Source of the DNA: Prochilodus magdalenae | Lineage: Eukaryota > Chordata > Actinopteri > Characiformes > Prochilodontidae | Direction of reading: 5' to 3' | DNA length: 64,000 bases | Assembly: GCA_024036415.1 (NCBI GenBank) | Contig: JAMWET010000588.1 | Coordinates: forward strand, 166,434 to 230,433 | Part shown: positions 20,243 to 31,836 of the stretch, in pieces | Layout of the letters: each line of letters begins with the position of its first letter | Position numbering within the stretch: the first letter of the stretch is position 1 | Made by a program: the position numbers and the translations under genes | The notes under the pieces: generated by a model | Told to the model about the DNA's origin: nothing | Database searches by the model: none | The model's input: the letters and a program-made list of their open reading frames with translations, nothing else

Positions 20243-20418
20243 AACTGTCAAACTCCAGTCCTGGAGGACCACAGCAGTGCTCAGTAGAGTGTTTCCCTGG
20301 TCTAACACGTCTAATTCCACTTGTCAGGTAATTATCAAGTCTTTCTAGAGCTGAATCGGTTGTGTTCGAGCTGTGCCGATGCTAAACTGCACTGGCCTGG
20401 AGTTTGATCTCTGTAATA
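20243..20418. mobile_element. MITE-like element with TIR AAACTCCAGTCCTGGAGG
   Basis: The left edge carries AACTCCAGTCCTGGAGGACC, and about 150 bp later the inverted form CTGGCCTGGAGTTTGAT appears. The 'cctggaggaccacag' phrase with a mirrored end about 170 bp away is the layout of a very common teleost non-autonomous DNA element that I recall as hAT-like. There is no coding content. Target duplication was not resolved. Confidence 0.6.
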
Positions 20419-21139
20419 GAATAATAGACCTGTAAAGTCAGACGACTTATTGTCCTAGTGGAATGAGCTCTTGCTCACGCTGCCATTCTGCACACAGATG
20501 GTCTTATCTAAACATGAAATATCTCTCTGATTTCCATGTTTGCTGCTGCTTTGTGCTGGAATTATGGTGCACTCAGCTGGGTGGGAAAATAACCATTAAA
20601 CCCTTTCAGTGAGCTAGTATAAATATTGCATGCAGTGATATAGGACTCACTTGAGTTTTAAAGGGACAGCAGATTTGTCCCGACATGTTCTGCGAACAGG
20701 TGAGGTCCAATCGTAAATGAAAATAAACCCCATTGGATATAAAGTGCATCAGGATTTCAGATTTTTCAACATATACTATTCAAGTACAAACAAAAGGAAA
20801 TGTGTTATTTATCTATACAAATAAGACTGCATAATCTTTTACATTACACTTAACTAGGACTGTCAATATCAGTTATATTTGTAATCAGGTATTCTAAAAG
20901 CAAGGCTTTGAAAATAATCGTAGCGACAAAAATGCATATAAATGGGTGTTTCTGTACAAGGGGCTAGTAAAGCTGTTGACTGTGGTAATGCTAGCATTAG
21001 AAGCATTGAAACATGTAAACAACATTCAAGTAGCACATTCTTGTCTCCCAAGATATTAAGATGTCTAGACCTAGTCAAACAAAAATGTCCCTACACATTC
21101 ACTGTCATATCATATATATGGGTGCTGTTATAAAACTAT

Positions 21140-21240
21140 AGTTTGTATCTCCAAAATGCCTCCAACCTTACAGGAGAAGGGTAAAGCACACCTTAAAGGT
21201 AAAGTAAAGGCACCAACCTTTTATTCAATTTTAATGCATG
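21140..21240. repeat. Dispersed repeat family A, copy 2
   Basis: TCTCCAAAATGCCTCCAACC followed by TTACAGGAGAAGGGTAAAG matches the copies near 6735 and 29118 in this window. Degenerate beyond the core. Confidence 0.5.
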
Positions 21241-21689
21241 CATTTGTGAGATCCTGCTGCAAAGGTAACACCTGTGTACTCTTCCATTTGCAGACTTAGA
21301 ATTTAGCTTTTATTAATTTCAATCAATTAATAACAAATTCATTTTAAATAAACATTGTAAACTATACTTTAACCTCTTAGCAGTTCATAGCCATTCTTTA
21401 AATTTTTTATTCATACTGCAAAACAAGTAACCATCTAAACCACCTATATAAAATAATATATAGGTGTTCTGTAGATGTGCAGTGTATGACTATAGCACAC
21501 AGTAGCCCTGTTGAGCATTTTACCAGAGAGGAAAGCTCAGGGCCTTCCAGGATTTCAGAAAAGGCTGATTGATTACTAGGAACTGAAATATTCATGTGTA
21601 GAATTTGCAGTACATTTTTATTTATTAGTACATTTGTTATTTATTTTGCTGAAATCACTGCTACAAAATTAAATAAATATGCTGATATG

Positions 21690-21935
21690 TCCGATATATG
21701 CTCCGTTGTCTGACAGAGCGGACAGTGAGTGGACAGTGAGTGTTTTAAGTGATGTGTCGGATCCACTTGAACCAGCACAACACACACTAACATGCCACTA
21801 CCATGTCAGTGTCACTGCAGTGCTAAGAATGATCCACTGCCTACATAATACCTGCTGTCCACTGAAGAAGAGGGTAAAAAGGGCCTAACAAAGTATACAA
21901 AGAAGCAGATGGACTACAAGCAGGCAGTTCAGATG
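21690..21935 (+). repeat. Dispersed repeat family B, copy 1
   Basis: Contains CCAGCACAACACACACTAAC, TGTCAGTGTCACTGCAGTGC, AATGATCCACTGCC and AACAAAGTATACAAAGAAG in that order. The same ordered phrases occur at 56635-56870 (plus) and, in reverse complement, at about 29500-29660. This is a widely dispersed element of otophysan fish genomes that I recognise by sequence but cannot name with certainty. It has no coding capacity. Confidence 0.7.
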
Positions 21936-22292
21936 TAATGATCAATCCTTGTGTATTTATATAATATTTCAATCATAATAACAGTTATGTCTACAAACAA
22001 TAAATTACAAAAGCATGCAGAAGCTGAATGAATGTATTATTATACTTTTATATTGCCATAAAAGAGAGGAGTTTTGATCACCAGTCCATTCTCAGCGGGA
22101 ATCATTCTGAGTAAACACAGTCTGCTGTAAATTACATGAGACGCCAGTGTAAAGTTTAATGATGCATGTTGTACAGTCTTATTAAGTACAGAATGAGTGC
22201 TGTGGGATCCTGCAGCTCCTTCCAGCCTGGTTCTTTTTATTTCAGACTTGAACCGGGGTGAACGGAGGGTGTGAGGGGAGTAGTGGGTAAAG

Positions 22293-22309
22293 ACAGAGAG
22301 AGAGAGAGT

Positions 22310-22345
<36 letters not shown>
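22293..22345. repeat. (GA)n microsatellite
   Basis: GA dinucleotide run of about 53 bp with two GTGA interruptions. Confidence 0.95.
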
Positions 22346-22348
<3 letters not shown>

Positions 22349-22863
22349 GAATAATGACTGAAAGCAGAGCAGGATGAGTCTTCAGTGTACGCTTTTCTTT
22401 TATGGCTCAAGATGTCTCCCACCTGGCAGACCAACAATAACCCCTCCATAAGAATAAAACGCACCATCAACAATAACACTTTACGGGCACTCGCTCGCTT
22501 GTTGTTACTCACACGTGCATGCGCAGACACACACACTGTGATCGCACTGTTGAGCCCAGTAAATCTGCTGGTGTGGTCTTTTCCCCGGCTCCACGTTCTC
22601 CCCCTGCCGTCTGTAACGTGTGTAATAATGGCTTTCATTTGGTTAGGGGTGCAGAAGGGCCGCTCTGAGATGGCCAGATTAAATCTTGCGTGTGTCAGAG
22701 GAGAGGGGGAAACAGCATTGCACTGTCAGGAGAGCAGCGGTGAAAAATAACCTGTCATCACTTCCTCCTGGTTGGGTTACTCGCTCTCCTCCTCTCCCTT
22801 GCTCCCTCAATCCCCTGCTCGCCCCTCTGAGGCTGATCCATGAGAAGGGGCCTGAGGAGGACA

Positions 22864-23520
22864 TGGTGAGAGAGAGAGGTAATCTTTAGTCTTTAACATG
22901 GACAGACAGACAGATAGACAGAAGAGGGGGAAGGAGACATGGAGGAAAAAGGAGAGAGAAACAAAGAAAAAGGGGCGAAAGAAGAACAAAGACTAGAGGA
23001 AACAGAGCAGAGTGAGAAAAAGAGTGAAAGATGTAGATAAGAATGTAGATAAGAAGAAAAAAATAAAAGAAAGTGAGACACAGAAAAAGAAAAATGGTAA
23101 GTGAGACACTGAAAAAGAAACAAGGAAAAAAGAAAAAGGAAAAAGAACAGAGAGGTAATAAAAGAAAGAAATAGAAAACAATGGAACAACAAGCAGAGTA
23201 AGAAGGGCTACGAGAAAAACAGCAGAGACAAAGCAAGGATAAGAGAAAAAAAAGAAAGAAAGAAAGAAAGAAAGAAAAAGGGAGTAAGGAACAAACAGGG
23301 TGAGAGAACAAAGGGAAAAAGAGACAGACAACATAAAACACATAACCTAAAACAGAGAGAGGGAAGGGCACAGAAATACGAACTGAGAAAAAGAGGAAGA
23401 GAAAGTAAGGGAGAGAGAAGGAAAGAGATATGGACAGAAAGTAAATAACAGGCTTAAGGTAGTAGGAAAGAGAGATAAGAGATGTAACGTGAGAAAGAAG
23501 AACAGACAGAGAGAGGAATA
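22864..23520. repeat. Polypurine tract, about 650 bp
   Basis: The plus strand is almost entirely A and G (GAAAGAAAGAAAG core at about 23250-23278, GAGAGAAAC-type elsewhere), with rare C/T. Long Phe/Leu/Ser frames on the minus strand follow from the composition. It is a single strand-asymmetric block, unlike the short microsatellites. Confidence 0.9.
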
Positions 23521-23529
23521 GGCATCACT

Positions 23530-24960
23530 AAGACATACGTGGTAATAATGAACTAACTGCCTTATACGTCCGTTCAGTTCGATATGTTTCAGGTAATCAG
23601 TTTTAGATCCTTTCTTCACAAACTGGACCAGTTCAACACATCATTTACTTCAAACAGGTCACACGTACATTTGCACGACACAGGAAAAGATTTTATCTTA
23701 AATAATTTACATTTAATTTAGATTTACTGTAAATATTTATTCACATTCATTTCTATGAAGTTGTTTGCAATGTGAGACCGCTAGTGGATTACAGATAGAA
23801 GGACTGAACAGAAATGTATTGGTTTTGTTCAGTTTACCTCAAACGTCAGCCAATATTTCTCTAAGCTAGCCAATTCTGAGAAACGTTTGATCCATCTTCC
23901 ATGAGTTAAGGATTCTGCAGCCCTGCACGAGCCCCCTTGGCCACAGGACCCTAAAGTTCCTTGTTCAAACACCAGATGGCATTACCTGACTAAAACTGCA
24001 TGTGCCGACGATCCTATAGTCAGTCTGTTTGTTTTGGGCATATTCAACTGTCCAGCTACCTCCACAAACTTGTTACCTCTAACCTGTCGCGACACCTGAG
24101 AGCACATTGCTCAAACCAGTAAAGCTATTATTAAAAGATCAGCAAGGCCAACTGATGCTGGGTTCACATGGATGATGGCAAAACCACTTATTACACTTAT
24201 TACATTTTATTGAAACCACAACAAAAAATGCTACAGACCGCAGTGGTGAGTGGAATGCTACATCCAGTTTTCGGTCACAGCTGTGGAATAAATACAAAAA
24301 ACATATAACATAAAATATATACAAAATAAATGAATTCTTGGGGCATGGAGTGTATAAAGCACTGGTGTTACTTTCCAGATGAACCCAGTATTATATAACA
24401 AACATAAGTAGACAGAGTACAGAATGTCGATAGAGCTCTTCTCCACCTCTAATAAAAAATCAACACCTATAAAGCTCTCCTCTGATAATCACCCATTACA
24501 GCTTCATGCTGCTGTCAGTCTTGTGGAATGACATATTTTTCAAAACAAGCATGTGAATTCAGCATAATAGTCCAGGCCTGTTCTCAGTAGGTCTCAGCTA
24601 TCAGCAGATGTGCGAAAAAGGGAATCAGTATCGGCTCCAAAAGCAATATTCATTTGTCTGATTCCTGTTGTTATAAAATCATCTGCAGCTGTGTTAATCA
24701 AATTATGCTTTGTTTATCTAAAATTACTGGGGTTTTTTTGTTTTTTTTTGCAAAGCCTACATAATGTATAGTACAGCTTTCTACAAATTTCTACAAACCC
24801 GTGAAAAGTTTGTCAGAATAATAAATCTGCAGCCCGTAAACTCTGTCTGTTAAACAGTATACTACTGCATTTGACCTTCATATTACTGTCCTCTGAAACA
24901 GCACAGGAAAGCACGTTTCCACATGCCAGATGTCATGTGCCACACCATACCAAGAGGAAT
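23530..24960. other. Intergenic DNA, nothing recognised
   Basis: Mostly unique AT-rich sequence. A segment at about 23930-24120 (Cys/Pro-rich phrase and GGGCATATTCAACTGTC) may be an old repeat fragment shared with about 16815. No exon or RNA gene is supported. Confidence 0.5.
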
Positions 24961-24972
24961 TCTCAGACATAC

Positions 24973-25072
<100 letters not shown>

Positions 25073-25270
25073 ATTAACAGTAGGGGAGGAGAGTTCCTCA
25101 CGTGTGTAAAGTGATATGTAGCAGCTCAGACAGGAGACTGCCTTGCTTTGAAGTTACAGTAGATTTTAATTATTAACAACCCAAACACTGTCAACGAGCC
25201 AGTCTGAGAAGGCAAACATGACTGCAGTGTGTGGGGATAATTAACGGATTTGTTTGCATCTGATATCCTG

Positions 25271-25274
25271 TGTA

Positions 25275-25308
<34 letters not shown>

Positions 25309-25312
25309 TGTG
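25271..25312. repeat. Compound (TG)n(AG)n microsatellite
   Basis: A TG run passes directly into an AG run. Confidence 0.93.
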
Positions 25313-26149
25313 CAAACTGGGAGAGACGGAAGTATGTCAGATGAGTGTTAGTGTGTGAAAGTGGGGGCAGTGGAGGGGGGGTTACACCGGGTAATGCTTT
25401 ACAGTAGTGTTTTAAAGTTAATAGGTAACTACTGAGAAACTAAGCAGGAGCTAATGAATAGTGCTGCATTAACACTGAAGTAACTATTGTTAATTGCCAG
25501 GCAGTACTCGGTAATTACTCAGTAGTTAACAGTGAATTCATGATGAGGGTAGTTCACTAATAACTAGAACTAGTGCTCTACTGGCTTGCATGGAAGCAGA
25601 CACATGAAGGCTCTTGAGAGGAATCTTGGCTGCAATATTAGAGACCTTGAATAGTAAAAAAGTAGTTGATGCTAGTTTAACATGTGCAGCCGTGCTGGAT
25701 GCAGTATTATTAGCCGAGGCTGGTCTGTGGGTTATCAGCAGGCTTGAGCATCTACCATCAATGGTAAGGTATGGTTAGAAGTCAACCACCTGCTTTTCCG
25801 GCCTGATCAGACAAAGCATGGCTCACATTTCTTACTCATCACTAAAAGGTGTTTCTGAAACAAAAAACAGAAAAATTGCCAGGTGTAGCATTAAAAAAGT
25901 GTATATTAACAAAACACAACAGATTAACTTAGTGTGCAAAACACAACTGTATTTTTTTGTTTGTTTGTTTAAATGCTACCTATTTCCTAACAATATTTTC
26001 TCACAAAAACGGCATGCTCCACAACTCTCAAACAGAACAAACTAGAAGCAATATCACTTTTTGTTTCGGCACCATACTCTGCCTCGAACACTTCCTGTTT
26101 CAGGCCAGCTTAAGGGGTTAACACTGTATGTTATATAGCTGGAATGATG

Positions 26150-26656
26150 GCTAAGCGGCTAAGTGGCTAGCACAAACCTATCCGGGTGTGTTTTCAGATG
26201 CCTTATGAAGTTTGATGTGGTCGATCCAGTTTCTTTATTTTGTTTCCCACACTCGTTGCACGTTGCCACTCTGTTATATGCTAGGATTTTGAATTCTCTG
26301 GAACCAAAGGCTACCGCGTACGGTACTCCCGCCGAAGCCATGCTACAGTGTTGTGTTTACACTTGGCGCCGCTCACTGACATCACGCACGCGCTGAAATC
26401 GGATGTTGTGATTCGTCCGTGGGGCGTGTCCCAAATCAACGGAATAACGTACACATACAGAAAGGAATTTTTTTCCTGCAACTTCCGCACACCGTGTCTG
26501 GATGGTAATGGAAAGAAACTTGATGTTCATGTGCTATTTTGGACCGAGTCGAGTCGGGAGTCATTATAGACGAGTTACAAGTCAAGTCTGAAGTCTATTT
26601 ATATGCAACTCAAGTGCGACTCGAACTCGAGTCGCTAACTCGAGTGGCCATCTCTG
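26150..26656 (-). mobile_element. hAT-like transposon remnant, left end with GACTCGAGT-type subterminal motifs
   Basis: On the minus strand the element appears to begin at about 26656 with CAGAGATGGCCACTCGAGTT, a hAT-like CAGAG terminus. A cluster of short ACTCGAG/GACTCGAACTCGAGTC motifs follows (26525-26650), resembling the subterminal transposase-binding repeats of hAT elements. The BED-finger reading frame then starts about 315 bp inside. The opposite end is not found nearby, so the element is probably truncated. The class assignment rests on the combination of terminus and BED finger. Confidence 0.5.
26163..26341 (-). pseudogene. BED zinc-finger fragment of a hAT-type transposase
   Basis: A 60-codon frame starts with Met (CAT at 26339-26341 on plus) and ends soon after the finger. 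It contains VATCNECGKQNKETGSTTSN followed by FIRHLKTHPDRF. The C-x2-C, the TTSN-x-xRHL run and the terminal His fit the BED finger found at the N-terminus of hAT transposases and ZBED proteins. An AG|GTTTGT donor-like site right after HPDR (near 26184) could end a real exon, but no continuation with the RNase H-like catalytic or dimerisation region is seen in the next kilobases on the minus strand. It is therefore probably a truncated transposon. A domesticated ZBED gene is less likely, since nothing else is preserved. Confidence 0.6.
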
Positions 26657-26659
26657 ATA

Positions 26660-28460
26660 CAGCTACACTCGAGTAGACTGCATGCCAATACAAACCAGAT
26701 ACCTTCCTATCATCTCATAATACAACTTAAGTCCCCCACCCCTACTTTAAATCCCTGGGTTACTTTGTGTTTTGAAAAGATGGGGGTGGTGGTGTTGTAG
26801 ACTCTTGCTAGCTTCTGGTCAAGTTTTACACAGCAGTGTTCTCCAAAACTCAAGGCTGCAAGTGGCAGAAGTGGGTTATGGGTAGCAGCGGCCCCCTCTG
26901 TTGGCAAAAACAAGCACAACATGAGACATCCACCTGTCAGCTCTGCTGTAGGTCTTAGGATGTCCCAGTGTGCTCAGTCTTTAATTACAGGCCTTTCACA
27001 GAAAATGAATACTTCAGCTGATCCCTTGCAGGCTGATTTACCTCACATAAATCATCTGAACTTGTAAATAAGTGAGAGAAGAGAAAGAAAAAACGTGTTG
27101 CTAAGAAAGAGAAAGAGAATGCATACTGAGGCTTAATGACAAGACGCTTGTAGAAAACTGAGAAAGTAACACCACTGAAACTGAGCGGTTTCTCCCTCTG
27201 TCTCTGTATCTCTCCTGAGCTGGAATAGCCTGAAAAGTCATGCACACCATATTTCAGCTTTTGGATTCTATTATAGCTATCTCTGGAAGTTTAACAAACA
27301 CTAATCTTACATAGAGCAGTATTAATGTTAATGTCTGTAAAGGCACCATGAAAAGTATAACAGAAGATAAAATAGTTATGTACAAATGCATTTGGAATGT
27401 TTATCACATAAAGGCACACAAACCTCAAAAGACAAATAAATAAACAAATAAAGTGGATGTTTGCAAGATATAGACCCTTTAAATTGGAAGAACCTTTAAT
27501 GTGGATAGCTCGATGCCTGCATGCTTCTGTTACTCCAGCAGGTGAAAGGGTCACCGACGGCCCCCTGCCGCAGGTATTGTCTGTGTGAGCGGCTGCTTGG
27601 GGAGAGTGTGCATGTGTGTGTGTATGTGGAGGTGTGTGTGTTCTGGGTAAACACAGCAGAGGAGTGCAGTGTTGACAGAGCGGATCGATACTCAGGGCTG
27701 GCGTTGATGGGAAACAGGCTGATCCTCTCTCCTGATCCTTCTGTAATAACATAGCCACTGTCACACACCCTGTCTGTCACTCAGTCTGATGAGAGGCCGT
27801 CACCTGCTCACCTCTCGCTCTGTGCATATTTACTGTACATATGCTGATTTCATCACATGATCACATAACTCTCCACACATATGAATCACTTTGCGTTACA
27901 CTGCAGTGTGGAATAATACATCAGTGATTGTAGGACAACATTAGTGATTCTGCAGCTCAGGGTAAACAAAGCAGCATGAAAAGTCTTAAAATCAGATGTA
28001 ACTATCTATACTGCCAAAAGTCAAGGCTACATATTTTTATATAGTGTTTGTAAGAATATTACATGATTATTTAACACTTGTGTGGACATTTTGTCATTTT
28101 ATTATCAAAGGGGATGTTTTTGGTAAATATTTTGATATTAATGCTTGTAATGATCTGCTTATGTAGTGAGATAATTTGGTGCAGAGTAATGCAGAAGTAA
28201 AATGCTAAAATGAACACTAGCATTATGCATGGTCCCCTGAGCCCGTGCAGCAGGGCTATAAGCAGGATTTAAGTTTTAGCGAGGTCCATTTTGCAGAAAA
28301 GTGACCAACATCCCACAGTAAATAACAGTGACACCCACTGACAAATTCACTCTTAGGGGGGTTTTAAATGAAATCATTGCTCCTTGTTTACCCATCCATG
28401 ATTGTTTTGCACCTTTAACTTTCATTTGTTCCTCACCAGTTTCTCCAGTCCTTTATAAAG
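26660..28460. other. Intergenic DNA, nothing recognised
   Basis: Unique-looking sequence with short TG/GT stretches near 27610-27640. No exon, RNA gene or identifiable transposon. Confidence 0.5.
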
Positions 28461-28467
28461 TGCTATC

Positions 28468-28856
28468 TGTCACGCATGGTTGGTGAACGAGGAGGCAGGA
28501 TGTAATCCAGGTCTTTTAATACGTCACAAAAGGGCAAAACAAAACCAAGAAACACAGCAAAAAGAGGGGAATAGTAACCAGAACACTAATCTAACAGACA
28601 AGAACTCTAACATGCAACATGACCACAAACATACACCAAGCAAACACACAGGGGACAACAGGCCATATAAAAGAACAAAGACTAACTCGGAACACCTGGG
28701 AAGGGGCGGGGCTACAAACATGGAACCTGGAGGGCGGAGACAGGAGGGGCACATGATCAAAACAGACAGACACACATGGAGCATGACAACAAGGATCACA
28801 TGACCAAAACAAAAGCACATGGATGGGGACAGGCAGACAGACAGACAGATGTAACA
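28468..28856. mobile_element. Solo LTR, 389 bp, with 5-bp target duplication CTATC
   Basis: The segment opens TGTCACGCATGG and closes GATGTAACA, so it has the TG...CA ends of an LTR with short inverted termini (TGTCAC / GTAACA). CTATC lies immediately outside both ends (28463-28467 and 28857-28861), as expected of a 5-bp target-site duplication. A TATA-like TATAAAAG is at about 28664 on plus. There is no internal retroviral region. This suits a solo LTR left by recombination between the two LTRs of a retrotransposon. Orientation and family are not resolved. Open frames through it on both strands are incidental. Confidence 0.75.
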
Positions 28857-29104
28857 CTATCACTGTTCCATAAACTGATGTTTAGTTACCATGTTTAAAT
28901 GTATCCATCATTTAGCTGCTTATTTACATCTTTTAGCTGAAAATACATGATGAAACCTACAGTACCACTCCACTCAAGAGTTTAAATACGGCTATTTATT
29001 TATTTATTTAAAGAAGGCTTTCCTTAGTTTTAGCTTCATGCTCTGCTTTAGAATAAAAGTGAAGACAACATACTATAAAATAGCACTCATGGAATTATAC
29101 AGTC

Positions 29105-29240
29105 CATCCTAAAAACCTTCAAAATGGCAACTTTACAGGAGGATAACACAGCTTTCTTAGCTTACACTGGAGGTTGATATAACAAGGCTTCTATTGGTCT
29201 ATCCACCATAAATAATTACAACACACTGAAAGGACATCTA
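29105..29240. repeat. Dispersed repeat family A, copy 3
   Basis: CTTCAAAATGGCAACTTTAC followed by AGGAGGATAACAC matches the copies near 6735 and 21145. The downstream part (GTCTATCCACCATAA) also resembles the copy-1 flank loosely. Confidence 0.5.
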
Positions 29241-29499
29241 GAGCTTTTAAATTAAACATATTTTATTTGATTTGATCATTATTTTGCACAACAAACTATA
29301 TTGGATTGGGCAATATGGCAAAAATAAAATACTTGAACAGCAGCTAGGCTAAATCGTTGTCCATAAGTGATATATACTGTATATACGATAATAGTACAAT
29401 ACTAAGAAGCCCTTCTTGAATCTAAACGTATTGTGCATTTTATCAGTTCTACTTACCACAGGTGCTCTTTGTAGTTTGACAAGTACAGACTGTAGTCCA

Positions 29500-29975
29500 T
29501 TCTCTGCATACTTTGCTATCCCCTTTCATCCTGTTCTTCAATGGTCAGGACCCCACTGCAGGACCACTGCAGAGCAGGTATTATGTGGGCGGTGGATCAT
29601 TCTCAGCACTGCAGTGACACTGATGTAGTAGTAGTGTATTAGTGTGTGTTGTGCTGGTATCAGACACAGCAGTGCTGCTGGGGTGTCCACTCACTGTCCA
29701 CTCCTATAGACACTTGTTGGTCCACCTTGTAGAAATAAAATCTACATCTGCTGGACCATCTGTTGGATGTTGCATCTCATCCTCCAGTCCCTCATCAGTG
29801 GTCACATGACGCTGCCCACAGGATGCTGTTGGCTAGATAGTTTTGGTTGGTGGACTATTCTCAGTCCAGCGATGACAGCGAGGTGTTTAAATGCTCTGAT
29901 CCACTCACACGAGCACAGCACACCACAAACACCACCACTACATCAGTGTCACTGCAGTGGTCCACTGAGTGTAAA
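29500..29975 (-). mobile_element. Dispersed repeat family B, copy 2, in foldback (inverted-arm) form
   Basis: The reverse complement of about 29520-29660 carries the family B phrases seen at 21770 and 56660 (CACTGCAGTGACACTGATGT on plus). A second, opposite-facing arm lies at about 29895-29962 (CACTACATCAGTGTCACTGC). The two arms can pair over about 55-65 bp with mismatches around a loop of about 240 bp. Foldback or miniature inverted-repeat elements have this structure. No coding content. Confidence 0.6.
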
Positions 29976-29979
29976 TATA

Positions 29980-30487
29980 CAGGGGTTGGACAATGAAACT
30001 GAAACACCTGTCATTTTAGTGTGGGAGGTCTCTTGGCTAAATTGGACCAGCCTGGTGGCCAATCTTCATTAATTGCACATTGCACCAGTAAGAGCAGAGT
30101 GTGAAGGTTCAGTTAGCAGGTAAGAGCACAGTTCTGCTCAAAATACTGCAATGCACACAACATTATGGGTGACATGCCAGAGTTCAAAAGAGGACAAATT
30201 GTTGGTGCACGTCTTGTCTTGCACGTCGTGGCATCTGTGCCACGGGATCCAGGGTAATGTCAACATACCACCAAGAAGGACGAACCACATCCAACAGGAT
30301 TAACTGTGGACGCAAGAGGAAGCTGTCTGAAAGGGATGTTCGGGTGCTAACCCGGATTGTATCCAAAAAACATAAAACCACGGCTGCCCAAATGACGCTG
30401 TACTGGCCGCAAAAGGAGGCCCTACACCATACTAATAAATGATTGTGGTCTAAATCCAGGTGTTTCAGTTTCATTGTCCAACCCCTG
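29980..30487 (+). mobile_element. Internally deleted Tc1/mariner-like element, 508 bp, perfect 31-bp TIRs
   Basis: Starts CAGGGGTTGGACAATGAAAC and ends with its exact inverse. The terminal inverted repeats match for 31 of 31 bases and are flanked on both sides by TA (29978-29979, 30488-30489), the Tc1/mariner target duplication. Inside, on plus, are the remains of a transposase N-terminus: MSTYHQEGRTTSNRI, CGRKRKLSERDVRV (a GRPRKL-type linker between the two helix-turn-helix units) and KHKTTAAQMT. These jump straight to the C-terminal WPQKEALHHTNK tail. The catalytic DDE core is gone, so this is a non-autonomous deletion derivative. The frame is also shifted upstream of the retained segment. 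Confidence 0.85.
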
Positions 30488-30984
30488 TATGTCTCACTGC
30501 CTCACTATATCCCACCATATGTATTAGAGATATGGGGTTTGCATTTTACAAGCATAACCTCCTAATTACCCTCATACTCTCACATTTGTAGCAAAGCAAT
30601 GTCATTTGCTAGTCTATAGTATGTGTGCTGCATAGTTGAACATTTGAATCAATTTCAGGTCAATCTGAGCAATGTTAGTGTAGCGGCTTGCCTGATGTAA
30701 ACATAATAAATCTTCCATCCACCTTTGAGTGGGTAGGCATGTGATAGCATGGCTGCAGCTCTGAATAGGCTGTAGCAAAACACTGATATTTCAAAATTCA
30801 TGGGATAGCAGTATGTAAATTGATTCTGAAATGGTGTTACCTCAGGGGATGGCTTGGGGATGTTCACACCTGTATAAGTTATCTTGTGAGCAAGGTTGAA
30901 CACTGGCCAGAGTGTTCATGGCAAGGTGACAGGAATTATCAAAGTATAAATGAAGCATGATAGCAGAATGTCGATTGGGCTCAC

Positions 30985-31263
30985 TTAATGTGAAAATCCA
31001 GGCCACACTATTAATCTTAGCTCCCCTGAATGCCCCTCAAACCTGTTCTGGACTACTTGGGCTCGATGACTTGGTACATTATATTGCTGGCATATCCCAT
31101 CATTGTGAGGGCACATGAAATCCATGCAGGGCTCCACATGTTCACCAAGCAGTGAAACATAGCAGGAACCATTCAATAACATATTTAGGTGGGCCAGTGG
31201 ACCCAAGCCATGAGAACACGCCCCACACCAGTATTGAACCACCAACCTGTGCCTTGTTGACAA
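30985..31263 (-). pseudogene. Tc1/mariner transposase relic (catalytic-core part), minus strand
   Basis: A 92-codon frame on minus reads ICQQYNVPSHRAQVVQNRFE and ends VWPGFSH. It lines up with the Tc1 DDE-core pattern QQDNAPxHxAxxVQxWFExH...WPxxSPDLNPIEHLW. The preceding VVQYWCGACSHGLG corresponds to the VMVWGCFS strand. The second catalytic Asp position (QQDN) reads QQYN, so it is inactive. The N-terminal DNA-binding part and terminal repeats are not seen. It is an old, degraded copy. Confidence 0.7.
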
Positions 31264-31559
31264 CTGGGGATCATGGTTTCATGGGGTCTGTGCCACACAC
31301 AAATCCTGACATTAGCCCAAAAGAATTGGTACGGTGACTTATTTGACCTTTCTAGAGTCTCCAGTTAGCAACCACACAAGCCCAGGTTAGGCGCTATGTC
31401 TAGTGTCGTGGTTTTAATGCTTTTCTGTTCACACAGACAATTCTGGCCTCACACCACTGGTTACGGCAAATAAGAACTAGTGAATGGCCACTGTGCTGTC
31501 CACTGTGGGTGGCAATGCTTTCTATGAAATGTTCCCAGTACACATAGCTCTAAATATTA

Positions 31560-31690
31560 ATCTAAAAAGCTGAAAGCAATGTAAGCCTCTTACAATACAA
31601 GTAATCATAAACATATTGATGTTTAGGTCTAGACTCTGGGGTGGCCAATCCATGACTTGGAAATGTCTAGTAGCTTCTTCGCTTTTGCTT
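31560..31690 (-). pseudogene. Small Tc1-type transposase fragment, minus strand
   Basis: MDWPPQSLDLNI on minus resembles the WPxxSPDLNPIE block of Tc1 transposases. Read on minus, this motif comes before the QQYN relic at 30985-31263, although it lies after it within a single transposase. The two are therefore separate insertions. Too short for more. Confidence 0.4.
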
Positions 31691-31805
31691 CTTGACAGAT
31701 ACACATCCTTTCAGACCCATGTAATTGTGTTACCCTCTGCCAGCCATTTTGATTGGAAATTAAATATATGAATAGAAGTCCCCTACAAACACCAGCACGG
31801 ACAAA

Positions 31806-31809
<4 letters not shown>

Positions 31810-31836
<27 letters not shown>
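31810..31836. repeat. (CA)n microsatellite
   Basis: Perfect CA run of about 27 bp. Confidence 0.95.

Noticed and set aside
28480..28863. 107-codon plus and 98/90-codon minus frames
   Set aside because: They run through the solo LTR on both strands and resemble no retroviral protein.
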